64,000 nt of DNA from Candidatus Sumerlaea chitinivorans. GTDB taxonomy: Bacteria > Sumerlaeota > Sumerlaeia > Sumerlaeales > Sumerlaeaceae. Positions 1-8,402 of the stretch are shown in pieces. The notes below the pieces were generated by a model that had not been told where the DNA came from, ran no database searches, and worked only from the letters and a program-made list of their open reading frames with translations. The stretch spans positions 1,984,001-2,048,000 of the forward strand of contig CP030759.1 of assembly GCA_003290465.1 (NCBI GenBank). Direction: 5' to 3'. Position 1 is the stretch's first letter; the number at the start of each line of letters is the position of its first letter. The position numbers were made by a program, and so were the translations under genes.

Positions 1-109
1 TTCCGAGCGGCCCGTCTTGCTTTGTGCCTGCAAGAACCGTATTTTTTCTTGTCAACCGGACCAACCCTTGACTAACGTTAGCGTAGGTTCTTCTTGAAGG
101 AAGCGTGCT

Positions 110-724
110 ATGGCAAGTGGCGTTCATGGGGTGATATTGGCAGGTGGGATTTCGAGCCGAATGGGCTTCCCAAAGGCTCTCATGCCTCTTGGGAATTCCT
201 TTTTCCTGCATCGTGTGTATGAGAACCTTGTGGCAGCCGAGCTTGAGCCTGTCCACATCGTCGTGAATTCAGGTCTCATGGTCTCGCTGCAGGCGCAACT
301 CAGCAAGTTCCCCACAGCGAAATTTGTCTCGAATACGCAACCCGCCTTAGGCCAAATCCACTCGCTCAAACTTGGGCTAAAATCCGCACAAGAAGCAGGG
401 GCATCGGCCGCTCTCGTTGCGTTGGTGGATCAACCGGGAATCGCGATCTCGACCCTGACGAAGCTTGCGGAGCAGACTCTGAACGCGCCCGACAGCATCT
501 ACGTCGCCACCTACCAATCCCGGCACGGTCACCCCGTCGTCATTCCATCCAAATTTTTTGAGAAATTTCTAAACGCACCGCAGGGCAAGACAGCCCGCGA
601 CGTGCTTGCTGAACTCAGCGAGCACGTGCAGTATGTCGAGTGCGAGGACCCTCAGGTGTTAGCGGATGTTGATTCGCCTGAGGATCTTGCCAAGCTGAAG
701 CTCGACGACGACGAACTCGACTGA
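110..724 (+). CDS. MobA/MocA-like nucleotidyltransferase
   Basis: Predicted cytoplasmic NTP transferase of the MobA/MocA type. Family members attach GMP or CMP to molybdopterin late in molybdenum-cofactor synthesis. The signature LAGGISSRMGFPK lies at residues 10-22 (Gly-rich NTP loop plus R-M-G-x-x-K lysine). A metal-site VDQPG is at 106-110 and a DVDSPED motif typical of the family sits near the C-terminus. The length, 204 aa, fits the family. The ATG at 110 follows a GAAGGA ribosome site with good spacing. A MoeB-type gene near 56-57 kb supports a cofactor role. A sugar-nucleotide transferase of the same fold cannot be excluded, and GTP versus CTP use cannot be read from the sequence. Confidence 0.85.
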   Translation: MASGVHGVILAGGISSRMGFPKALMPLGNSFFLHRVYENLVAAELEPVHIVVNSGLMVSLQAQLSKFPTAKFVSNTQPALGQIHSLKLGLKSAQEAGASAALVALVDQPGIAISTLTKLAEQTLNAPDSIYVATYQSRHGHPVVIPSKFFEKFLNAPQGKTARDVLAELSEHVQYVECEDPQVLADVDSPEDLAKLKLDDDELD

Positions 725-738
725 GCACCGGCCGCCCG

Positions 739-2889
739 TTAGCTCAGCGGCTGAATTGTTGCGCGTAGTACCGGCTTCCACTTCGTGACAGCTCGGACGG
801 TTCGCAATTCAAGATGGAACTGCTGCGGATACTCCTCGGGATCATCCAGAACGCGACTGACTAAGCCGGGCTGCACGGGGAACGTGTTTCTAAGGATTGC
901 CTCGATTGGCTCGTTCGTCTCGAATACTGCCCTCAGCTCATAGAGCTTGCCCACAATCCGCAGCGTGTTGGTGCCGTTCTCAAAATGAATGGGAAACATG
1001 CTGTGCAGAAGAATGGAAAAGCGCAGGGGATCGCGGGCTTCAATGTCATCGCGGACCACCAGCTCGCGGGCATTCACATACTCGAACCGCCGGATGAACC
1101 ACGCCAGGCGCCCATAGTAGAGTTCTTCATTCGTCTCGCCGACGACAATTAAGCGCGAGGCGTCGGCCTCAAAATGCGTAATCCGCCCCCGTTGCGCACT
1201 CCAGTGGGGTGCCTGCCCAACTCCATCCACCAACAACGTGTTATGTGCCATGGAGTGGCGGGTGTAATTGCGGTGGTGTGGACTAAAATAGGAATCGTAA
1301 TACCCAGCATCCCAAAGAAGCCGATCGCCTCCGGCACACCAGACGAAGCTGTTGAGATCGGCATGACCATGGGGACGCCCTGTTCCGCAGTGGAGCGCGA
1401 ACAGCACTTGCCTGGGCTCGTCGTGGTAGTTCGCAACACTCACCACCCAGCCACAATCCTCGTAATGTTGAACAAAGGGCATGTCAGGCTTCGGAGCCGG
1501 GTAGGGAACATCGCCCCGGTCGGACCACAGGACCGCATAGAAGAGATACCGCGTAGTGGTAATTGGGGCTTGGATCGCATCCACATAGGCCCAAATGGCG
1601 GGGTCGCGCTGGGCCGAGGCCAAGCGCATGGCATTGAGTTTGTCGAACGCGTTGGGCGGACGATGCTTGCAGTCGCCAAAGGGGACCCACGCGCCAGCAG
1701 GAGGATGGGTGTAGGCCTTGAAAGCAGCAGTTCGCGCCAACCACCAGTGGCGATAAAAATTAATTCCCGTGGCGTTCAGCAAGGCGTCAGCGAAATGGAA
1801 GACGAAGAACAACCCGTACGACCAATAGTCAATTCCCTCGTGCCAAGCTCCACTGCGGCCGCCCCGGCACAAAAAGTTGCCGAGGAAGAGCTGTGCGGCA
1901 AAGCTCACCCACTCGCTCGCCTTGGGGTGCTTGCCCATGAGGGCAAGCGCGCCAATGCCCATCGCTGATGCCACGAACCATGGGTGATTGTTTTCGGGGT
2001 TATTCATCACGCCGCAGCTCAAGTCTTTGGGGACAAAGGGATTCAGAAGCCCATAGATATCCTCGCAGCGGAGAGCAATCGCCTGCTCAATAGCAGCACG
2101 TTGGGAGTCACCCATGAGCGTGGCAAGGGCGTTGTAACCCAACGCGAGTGCATGGAGAAGGGCTTGCGCGCTGTGGTCGTTCTCCCAGACGCCCGTTGAG
2201 CCATAGGGATCCCATTGAGCTACCTGCTCCATGAGACGAATTGCCGTGTCGGCGTAGGCGCGATCGCCACTAATGAGATAGCTCAGCGCACAGGCGAGGA
2301 CGGTGTTCTCGATAGCGAAGCAGTATGAGTTGCCCTTGTGCCAGAGGTCGAAATCCCATCGCCCGCCGGGAAAACGCGCGGGTTCCTTCAGAGATCCGTC
2401 CCCAAGCAACGGATCAAGTTTTCTGGCTGCGTCCAGTAAAGCGTCGCGGTACTCGGCTCGGGTGCCGGTTGCTGCGCGGATCCGCTCAAGCTCTTCCGGA
2501 GCAGCAATGAGCGGGGTACCCGCGGGACATGAGATTTCGTTGAGCTGGCCGATCACAGGATCCCCAGCAAAGTGGATCCGAACCTCGCGCCGGGCCACAG
2601 GGCCCAGAGGAGTGTCTCCGTCGCCCAAAGCCTCCACGCTGACTTCATAGATCCCCGGTGGAATTTCGTCGGGCGGTGTGTAAAAATTCAGGCGCACGAC
2701 CTGTTCATGTGCGAATTGCCGCCCCACAATACGAACTCGGTAGTTCTTGGCCTCCGGGGTCCCATGCCAGTGCACAAAAGGAGGATTCGAAAGTACAGGA
2801 TCCTCGGGCAAAATGAGTGTCATCGGCGCGGGACTGAATTCTGCCCACGGCCGCTGGGGAATAGCAGTGTTTTCAGCGGATTCAGTCAT
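739..2889 (-). CDS. Heparinase II/III-like polysaccharide lyase family protein
   Basis: Large protein (716 aa) with the architecture of heparinase II/III-like lyases: an N-terminal beta-sandwich of the DUF4962 kind (about residues 25-110), an alpha/alpha toroid (about 130-450) and a C-terminal beta domain opening with HGHADLN at 507-513. Candidate catalytic residues are in NNHPWF (300-305) and GIDYWSYG (352-359), matching the Asn/His and Tyr of the family. Members cleave uronic-acid polysaccharides by beta-elimination; the substrate cannot be predicted here. I chose the ATG at 2889. A TTG at 2931 would add 14 residues of unconvincing sequence. No signal peptide is visible, which is unusual for a lyase and suggests action on imported oligosaccharide or non-classical export. 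It runs convergently with the upstream nucleotidyltransferase, 14 bp away. Confidence 0.8.
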   Translation of the reverse strand: MTESAENTAIPQRPWAEFSPAPMTLILPEDPVLSNPPFVHWHGTPEAKNYRVRIVGRQFAHEQVVRLNFYTPPDEIPPGIYEVSVEALGDGDTPLGPVARREVRIHFAGDPVIGQLNEISCPAGTPLIAAPEELERIRAATGTRAEYRDALLDAARKLDPLLGDGSLKEPARFPGGRWDFDLWHKGNSYCFAIENTVLACALSYLISGDRAYADTAIRLMEQVAQWDPYGSTGVWENDHSAQALLHALALGYNALATLMGDSQRAAIEQAIALRCEDIYGLLNPFVPKDLSCGVMNNPENNHPWFVASAMGIGALALMGKHPKASEWVSFAAQLFLGNFLCRGGRSGAWHEGIDYWSYGLFFVFHFADALLNATGINFYRHWWLARTAAFKAYTHPPAGAWVPFGDCKHRPPNAFDKLNAMRLASAQRDPAIWAYVDAIQAPITTTRYLFYAVLWSDRGDVPYPAPKPDMPFVQHYEDCGWVVSVANYHDEPRQVLFALHCGTGRPHGHADLNSFVWCAGGDRLLWDAGYYDSYFSPHHRNYTRHSMAHNTLLVDGVGQAPHWSAQRGRITHFEADASRLIVVGETNEELYYGRLAWFIRRFEYVNARELVVRDDIEARDPLRFSILLHSMFPIHFENGTNTLRIVGKLYELRAVFETNEPIEAILRNTFPVQPGLVSRVLDDPEEYPQQFHLELRTVRAVTKWKPVLRATIQPLS

Positions 2890-3323
2890 TGACCTAAGCG
2901 CTCCAGCACGATTTATTTCATCGTTGTACAAATCCTGCTGGGGCTACCGTAGCCACATGTCAACCCAATACTTATGTATAGTCTGTTGCGGAATCGTTGA
3001 GACCGCTCTGTTAGACATAAGCTGCTGGATTGGCCTAAGGTTCTCGCCGGGCTTGTGTGACTTGATCTTCGAGAATCCGTAGGCTGGTGCGCCACTCTCG
3101 GACTAAAGTGCTTTGTAAGCTCTTCAGCCCCCCTGCCCCGTTAAGCGAGTTTGTTCGCGCGGTTGAACAAGTAGGATTGGTCTGCGAGTTTCGCATTGCG
3201 GCGCGCGCAGAAAAGGCGAAGTCAAATTAGGATGAATTTAGTACTGTATTGGGTGTTGAATCTGATACGCATGCGTCTCTCTGTGCTGAGACGCGTGTGA
3301 ATTCCTCTTTTGGAGGTCCTACT
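2890..3323. other. 434-bp intergenic region
   Basis: Divergent spacer between the heparinase-like gene (minus) and the exported redoxin gene (plus). It must hold both promoters, but I could not pick a convincing -35/-10 pair. The only clear element is a GGAGG ribosome site at about 3312-3316, serving the ATG at 3324. No open frame here looks like a protein. Confidence 0.6.
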
Positions 3324-3935
3324 ATGAAAAACGCATTCACGCGACTTGCCCTTGCCGTCTGCGTTGTAGCCCTCAGCGCATTCGCACACCGCGTTTCCGC
3401 TGCGGAAACGACTGCAGCGCCGCAAATCGGGAGCGCTGCTCCCGATTTCGAACTCAAAGATTCCTCAGGGAAAGTCCACAGACTCTCGGACTACAAAGGG
3501 AAGATCGTTGTGCTGGAGTGGATCAACCCGACGTGTCCGTTCGTGAAGCGCCACTACAAGGCGAACACCATGAAGTCGCTGGCAGAGAAGTATGCTAAAG
3601 ATGGCGTCGTCTGGCTTGCAATTGACAGCAGCCACTTCGTCACAGCCGAGGACGCTCAGAAATGGATCGAGCAGAATAAGCTCAGCTACCCAATTCTGAT
3701 CGATGCCGACGGGAAGGTGGGTAATCTTTACGGGGCAAAAACGACCCCTCATATGTTCATCGTAAACAAAGATGGCACGTTGGCTTACCGCGGCGCCATT
3801 GATGATGATCCGCGGGGCGAGAAGGAAAAGCCACTGAACTACGTGGACGCGGCACTGGCGAAGCTTGTCGCTGGACAGGCTCCGGAGACCGTCGAGACGA
3901 AGCCCTACGGTTGTTCGGTGAAGTATAAGCAGTGA
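3324..3935 (+). CDS. Exported AhpC/TSA-type redoxin
   Basis: Thioredoxin-fold protein of the AhpC/TSA (redoxin) superfamily, 203 aa, probably periplasmic. Residues 1-26 form a signal peptide ending VSA-A. The redoxin core begins APDFELKDSSG. The active-site segment is NPTCPFVKRHY, with one cysteine (C71) instead of a CxxC pair; the cis-Pro loop is TTPHMFIV. A second cysteine, C197, lies in the conserved tail PYGCSVKY and may act as resolving partner. Members of this group reduce thiols or peroxides, but the substrate is unknown. The ATG at 3324 is preceded by GGAGG; an upstream in-frame start at 3249 would bury the signal peptide. It is followed by a strong hairpin terminator and so is probably monocistronic. 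Confidence 0.85.
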   Translation: MKNAFTRLALAVCVVALSAFAHRVSAAETTAAPQIGSAAPDFELKDSSGKVHRLSDYKGKIVVLEWINPTCPFVKRHYKANTMKSLAEKYAKDGVVWLAIDSSHFVTAEDAQKWIEQNKLSYPILIDADGKVGNLYGAKTTPHMFIVNKDGTLAYRGAIDDDPRGEKEKPLNYVDAALAKLVAGQAPETVETKPYGCSVKYKQ

Positions 3936-3970
3936 GCCGTTCAGCCACCTTCTAAGCAACAGAAGTCACG

Positions 3971-4033
3971 AACCGAAAACCCGCCTAAGAGGCGCTCTTC
4001 TTCAGCCTCATTGGGTTTTCGGTTTTCTTTTTT
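3971..4033 (+). terminator. Rho-independent terminator after redoxin gene
   Basis: A perfect 12-bp stem, AACCGAAAACCC (3971-3982) pairing with GGGTTTTCGGTT (4013-4024), encloses a loop with a small GCCT/AGGC inner hairpin and is followed by a T-rich tail (4023-4033). It lies 35 nt past the redoxin stop codon and before the helicase gene, so it should isolate the two transcripts. Confidence 0.85.
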
Positions 4034-4061
4034 GAGTTGCCCGTTGAGCGCTTGCCTCCAC

Positions 4062-4081
4062 CAAGCCCCACTTCGGGCTTG
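4062..4081 (+). promoter_or_regulatory. Small hairpin in helicase leader
   Basis: CAAGCCC (4062-4068) and GGGCTTG (4075-4081) form a 7-bp stem with a 6-nt loop, 33 nt before the helicase ATG. No T-run follows, so it is not a terminator. It could affect message stability or helicase autoregulation; that is speculation. Confidence 0.35.
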
Positions 4082-4114
4082 TGTCATCTGACAAGATCGC
4101 AAAGATGAAGACGT

Positions 4115-5782
4115 ATGAAACGCAAATCGGACGAAGATTCTCGGCAGGACATGAATTCTGAGAACACAAACCTTTTTCAGGGTGATAAGCAAGAGGCCGC
4201 CTTGCCTGGACAGCAAAGTGGGGAGGTCGAGGTGGGGCGGCCCCATTTAAGCACGCAGAAGCCGGAAAGCCACGGAGTGAACGCTGAGGGCACCGCTTCC
4301 GAAGAAGATCTGAACGCCGGCGCGCCGGATGAACTTGTCGAGCCGGAACAGCCGCTTCCGCGTGTTAGCCTTGCGGATTTGCCCGACTGGCTACGCGCAC
4401 GAGCACAGGAGATCGGTTGGAACGAGCTGCGGGACGTGCAGGCCATGACGATTCCCTATGTGCGGGCACGACGCGATCTCATGGTTCAGGCAAAAACCGG
4501 GAGTGGCAAGACGGGTGCGTATCTTTTGCCAATTCTTGAAGCTCTGGATCCGGCCCTTGCAGCGTGTCAGGCACTTGTGCTGGTCCCCACCCGCGAGCTG
4601 GCTTTGCAGGTACATACGGAGGCGACTCGACTCGCCGGTGGCGCTGGGATTCGCGCCGTCGCTGTGTACGGTGGAGTTGGATATGGGGCTCAGCTGGATG
4701 CTCTCCGTCGGGGTGCGCACATCGTGGTGGGAACGCCGGGACGTCTGCTCGACCACCTGAAGCGGGGCTCGCTTCAGCTCGACGATGTTCGTTACCTGAT
4801 TCTCGATGAAGCCGATCGCATGCTTTCGATGGGGTTCTACCCTGACATGCGTGAGCTGCGCAAAAGTTTGCCAAGTGAACGCGCCAGCTACATGTTTTCC
4901 GCCACTTTCCCCGCGAACGTTCTTCGGCTGGCACGCGAGTTCTTGCGCGACCCCGGTTTCCTGAGCCTAAGTCGCGACGCTGTCTACGTGGCCTCAACCG
5001 AACACGTCTACTATGAGGTGCCTGCGCTGGACAAGGATCGAATCCTTATACGTCTTATCGAAATTGAGAATCCAAGCGCGGCAATCATCTTCTGCAACAC
5101 CAAGCAGCGCGTGAACTATGTGGCGACTGTTTTGCAGCGATTTGGCTACGACGCCGACCAACTCACCGCGGATCTTTCGCAGAGCGAGCGCGAGGGGGTC
5201 CTTCGACGCCTCCGCGAGGGACGGCTGCGTTTTCTGGTGGCAACAGATTTAGCGGGACGCGGAATTGACATTAGCCACCTCTCTCACGTCTTTCAGTACG
5301 AGGTCCCCGAAGATCCAGAAGCCTACATTCACCGAGCCGGGCGCACAGGGCGCAGCGGAGGAGCAGGCACAGTGATCTCGCTCGTGTCGTATGCCGAGCT
5401 GGCAGACTTCAACCGGATCATGCGCCAATACGGTATCCCCGCGGAAAAACGCCCGCTTCCGTCGGAGGAAGACGTCATGGCCATCGTCGAACAGCGGGTA
5501 ACCGCGCTCCTCGAAGCAAAGCTTCGGGACCGGGATCCGTTGCAACTTGAACGCATGCGGCGCTTTGTCGGGCTTGCTCGGCGTCTCGCCGAAGCAGAAG
5601 AGGAGCTCGACGTTATCGCAATGCTCATCGACGATTATTACCAAGAGACTTTGCACAAGGTGCCTGTGCCGGAAGGCGGGGCGGCGCCCAAGGCCTCGGC
5701 GCCACGCCAAAAGCAAGGGCCATCCGCTCCAAAATCCGTGCGTCGTCGCCGGCGGAGCAGGGGCGAGGGCCGAAGCCATTAG
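4115..5782 (+). CDS. DEAD-box ATP-dependent RNA helicase
   Basis: Cytoplasmic DEAD-box RNA helicase (555 aa), a family that unwinds RNA in ribosome assembly, mRNA decay or cold adaptation. Visible motifs: Q-motif region GWNELRDVQ (101-109), Walker A AKTGSGKT (126-133), PTRELA (158-163), DEAD (231-234), SAT (262-264), and motif VI HRAGRTGR (406-413). An acidic, low-complexity N-terminal extension of about 85 residues precedes the core, and the C-terminus ends in a basic RRRRRSR-type tail likely to bind RNA. The start is ATG 4115; ATG 4151 is an alternative that would shorten the extension. The gene stands alone after a terminator, with a 7-bp hairpin in its leader (4062-4081). Confidence 0.93.
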   Translation: MKRKSDEDSRQDMNSENTNLFQGDKQEAALPGQQSGEVEVGRPHLSTQKPESHGVNAEGTASEEDLNAGAPDELVEPEQPLPRVSLADLPDWLRARAQEIGWNELRDVQAMTIPYVRARRDLMVQAKTGSGKTGAYLLPILEALDPALAACQALVLVPTRELALQVHTEATRLAGGAGIRAVAVYGGVGYGAQLDALRRGAHIVVGTPGRLLDHLKRGSLQLDDVRYLILDEADRMLSMGFYPDMRELRKSLPSERASYMFSATFPANVLRLAREFLRDPGFLSLSRDAVYVASTEHVYYEVPALDKDRILIRLIEIENPSAAIIFCNTKQRVNYVATVLQRFGYDADQLTADLSQSEREGVLRRLREGRLRFLVATDLAGRGIDISHLSHVFQYEVPEDPEAYIHRAGRTGRSGGAGTVISLVSYAELADFNRIMRQYGIPAEKRPLPSEEDVMAIVEQRVTALLEAKLRDRDPLQLERMRRFVGLARRLAEAEEELDVIAMLIDDYYQETLHKVPVPEGGAAPKASAPRQKQGPSAPKSVRRRRRSRGEGRSH

Positions 5783-5854
5783 CCGGAATCTCCGGGACTT
5801 GTAGCGCAATCGTATCAAGAACGACAGAATCCTGAGAACGAAAGGAATCGAGTG

Positions 5855-6775
5855 ATGCAAGACGTACGCAAACGGCCACTGGGTACAACGGGTCTTCACG
5901 TCTCGGAAATCGGTTTCGGCGCGCTGGAGATCGGGAGGGATTGGGCCGGCGACGTGGATCCTAATCCGAAACACCTCACGGAGAGCGAGGCGGCCCGGCT
6001 TCTGAATCAAGTCCTCGACGCGGGAATCAACTTCATCGATACTGCACCTGCGTATTGGCATTCCGAGGAATTCATCGGGAGAGCAATTGCGCACCGGCGC
6101 CAGGAGTACATTCTTGCGACCAAGGTCGGCGAACACTGCGACGAGCGCGGGTCCGTGTACGACTATTCACGCGAGGCGACGCAGCGTTTCATTGAGCAGA
6201 GCTTGCGGCGCTTACGCACGGACACTATCGACCTAATTCAGATTCACTCGGCATCGCTGGAAGTACTCGAGCGGGGTGAGACGTGGGAAGCTCTGGACGA
6301 AGCCCGACGAGCTGGCAAAGTGCGGCACATCGGAATGACGGGTGGCGTGCGTGAGGCGGTGCGCGCCATTGAGCTGGGTGGCTATGAAACCGTGCAGGTG
6401 CCCTACAATCTGCTCGCCCTCGAAGCAGAGGAAAAACTTCTCCCCTTAGCTCGTGAGCGAGGGATCGGCGTGATCATCATGCGTGGCTTGGCAGGCGGCA
6501 AACTCTCCCCCAAATTCGAGAATCTCCAAAATGAGAAGCTTCGCGAAGCCGTGCGTGGTTTTCTCCAGTTCGTGGGTCCGGACGGCGCCCGCGACTTAGT
6601 TCACCTCGCGATCGGGTATGTGTTGGGCGCTCCTGAGGTTTCGACCGTGATTGTCGGATCTCGGAAATTTGAGCACGTACAAACCAATCTGACGGCGGCA
6701 AGAGACTCCCTGCCAGCAGAGCTACGCGAAAAGGTGCGAAGCTACGCTCGTTCCTTTGCGGTCCGAGCGTGGTGA
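5855..6775 (+). CDS. Aldo/keto reductase
   Basis: NAD(P)H-dependent oxidoreductase of the aldo/keto reductase superfamily (306 aa, TIM barrel, cytoplasmic). The tetrad is recognisable: Asp in FIDTAPAYW, Tyr in the same strand (PAYWHSEEFIG), Lys in ILATKVGE and His in IQIHSAS. The C-terminal cofactor segment STVIVGSRKFEHV is typical of families that bind the 2'-phosphate of NADPH or stacked NAD. The substrate cannot be inferred. AAAGGA at 5841-5846 fits ATG 5855 best, with GTG 5852 as a near-equal alternative. It lies 72 bp after the helicase gene in the same direction, so co-transcription is possible. Confidence 0.9.
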   Translation: MQDVRKRPLGTTGLHVSEIGFGALEIGRDWAGDVDPNPKHLTESEAARLLNQVLDAGINFIDTAPAYWHSEEFIGRAIAHRRQEYILATKVGEHCDERGSVYDYSREATQRFIEQSLRRLRTDTIDLIQIHSASLEVLERGETWEALDEARRAGKVRHIGMTGGVREAVRAIELGGYETVQVPYNLLALEAEEKLLPLARERGIGVIIMRGLAGGKLSPKFENLQNEKLREAVRGFLQFVGPDGARDLVHLAIGYVLGAPEVSTVIVGSRKFEHVQTNLTAARDSLPAELREKVRSYARSFAVRAW

Positions 6776-6872
6776 GATGCACGACTGCGCACGGCCCATC
6801 ACGCTCCCCTCCACGCCGTCTTCGCAGCCATCAGCTACGCAACACGGACGGTTTCTGCCCTTTCGCCGCGTT

Positions 6873-7391
6873 CTAATCGTCGGATTTGGCGTCGTCAGGT
6901 GACGGAGAAGCGGACTCCTCTTCTTTGGAAAACTCGCGCAGAATCCGTTCCACGAGTTCGGGTATGGCCTGCGCAACGCGCGTACTCAGGGCAACCCCAT
7001 GACGGAAGTCATGTCCCTCCACTCCATAAATCGTGAGTTTCTGCGGGAGGCGACCAAGCACACGTCCTAATGCCACCGCTTCCGCGACCCCCCACCCATG
7101 GGTTGAACAGCAAAAGATGTCGCGCGGGAGTTCCTCTGCGATGGCGTCGAAACGGTAGATGGTGCCGACGGGAGCAAATTGACTAAGGATAGCATCCACA
7201 AGCACAACGTGGGTGGCGCCGCTCCACGCGTCGAGGAGATCGGTCGTCTCGCCACGAACACGCATCAGGTGAACATGCGGGGGCAGGCGGTTTGTAAGGG
7301 CGTCAGCAACGGCCCACCCCACCCCATCGTCTCCGCGCTGCGGATTCCCCACACAGATAATAAGATCGGGCACCGACGCTTTGGTCACCAT
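6873..7391 (-). CDS. Hydrogenase maturation protease (HycI/HupD family)
   Basis: Endopeptidase of the [NiFe]-hydrogenase maturation family (172 aa), which trims the C-terminus of the hydrogenase large subunit once nickel is inserted. The hallmark IICVGNPQRGDDGVGWAVA is near the N-terminus (first metal-binding Asp), followed by HVVLVDAI (second Asp) and STHGWGVAEA (metal-binding His). ATG at 7391. No hydrogenase structural or hyp gene is visible in this window, so its substrate must be encoded elsewhere. The C-terminal 20 residues are acidic and Ser-rich, beyond the usual end of the fold. It is convergent with the aldo/keto reductase gene. Confidence 0.88.
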   Translation of the reverse strand: MVTKASVPDLIICVGNPQRGDDGVGWAVADALTNRLPPHVHLMRVRGETTDLLDAWSGATHVVLVDAILSQFAPVGTIYRFDAIAEELPRDIFCCSTHGWGVAEAVALGRVLGRLPQKLTIYGVEGHDFRHGVALSTRVAQAIPELVERILREFSKEEESASPSPDDAKSDD

Positions 7392-7597
7392 GCGTTAAGT
7401 GTGAAAGATCGCAAAATTCCCGACAAGACGAAAATTACGCTGCAGCAGTGGGGGGAAGCTGATAGCCGCAGCAACAATCCTTCACTGGACTATGAGACGA
7501 CGAAAGTTTAACAGCACTTGCCGCAGACCTTGAGGCGTGCGAGCACTTGAGCTCGGGGTTCCTTTTCTTGCAGGCTGCCCCCTCGTCGGCTCAGGTG

Positions 7598-8287
7598 CTA
7601 CTCTTGCTTCAAGAAGCGGCCGATGAAAACGTGGTGGTCGTCCTTTTTCTTCAGGGAGCCGTAGACGCCGAAGCCATCCACCAGCAGGCGTTTGCCATCG
7701 ATTCGCTCACGCTGATGTTCTACGCCATCTGGGATTTGCGAGACAAAGAAGACGGAACCATCGTTATAGTGGCCAATTTGCTTGAACGTTTCGCCAGTGG
7801 GCTGGACCACCGTACAAATGATTTGCTTACCATCCACCTTGTAGGTTGCAGTGACTTTAGTGACCCACATCTTCGAGATCAGATCGCCACTGAGCATTTC
7901 CATTTTGAGCGTGCCGTCTGCTTGAAGTGTGTAGGTGATGCGCACTTTATTGCGCTGCTCGAGTCGCCCGTCGGTGGTGTAAACCCAGAAATCTCCCTGC
8001 CATGTTCCCACATAACGGTCGAGAAGATCCTTTGGGGGCGTTTCCCAATCGAGGGCGGCCTTCAGCTTTTTCACCTTCTCGGGATCAGGTGTCGGTTGAG
8101 CTTCGCCGGAGGGCTTTTCGGTTTTACCAGCTTGAGAATCCTTCGCACTTTTGTCAGCCGATTGCGCTGTGGCCGCAGCTTCGTCTTTGCCTAAGCCGAG
8201 TAGGTTCTTCACCCATCCGGCGGAGGCGGGTGCAGTCAGCCCCCACATGGTAAATGCGAACAGAAAAGCGATCATGTACCGTTTCAT
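7598..8287 (-). CDS. Exported hypothetical protein
   Basis: Protein of 229 aa with a signal peptide (MKRYMIAFLFAFTMWGLTAPASA, cleaved before GW). A low-complexity Ala/Lys/Glu/Pro segment (about 35-75) leads to a beta-rich domain of about 140 residues. Its repeated strands, such as GTWQGDFWVYTTDGR and TATYKVDGKQIICTVV, suggest a small barrel of lipocalin-like shape that might bind a hydrophobic ligand. I do not recognise a named family and assign no function. The start is ATG 8287; the longer frame to 8587 overlaps the divergent MoxR gene and lacks a signal peptide at its own start. Confidence 0.7.
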   Translation of the reverse strand: MKRYMIAFLFAFTMWGLTAPASAGWVKNLLGLGKDEAAATAQSADKSAKDSQAGKTEKPSGEAQPTPDPEKVKKLKAALDWETPPKDLLDRYVGTWQGDFWVYTTDGRLEQRNKVRITYTLQADGTLKMEMLSGDLISKMWVTKVTATYKVDGKQIICTVVQPTGETFKQIGHYNDGSVFFVSQIPDGVEHQRERIDGKRLLVDGFGVYGSLKKKDDHHVFIGRFLKQE

Positions 8288-8402
8288 TCTTGTATATCCT
8301 TTGCGTCGTCGTGGTAAATAGTTTACGATGGGTTGGCGCCGTATTCGGAAGCGCTGGCGCACCACCAACGTCAATACTTTTTGCGAAAGAAAGCACAGCC
8401 GA

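Noticed and set aside
733-815. tRNA-like stretch (TTAGCTCAGCGG followed 60 nt later by GGTTCGCAATTC)
   Set aside because: No acceptor stem or anticodon arm pairs, and it overlaps the well-supported C-terminus of the heparinase-like gene.
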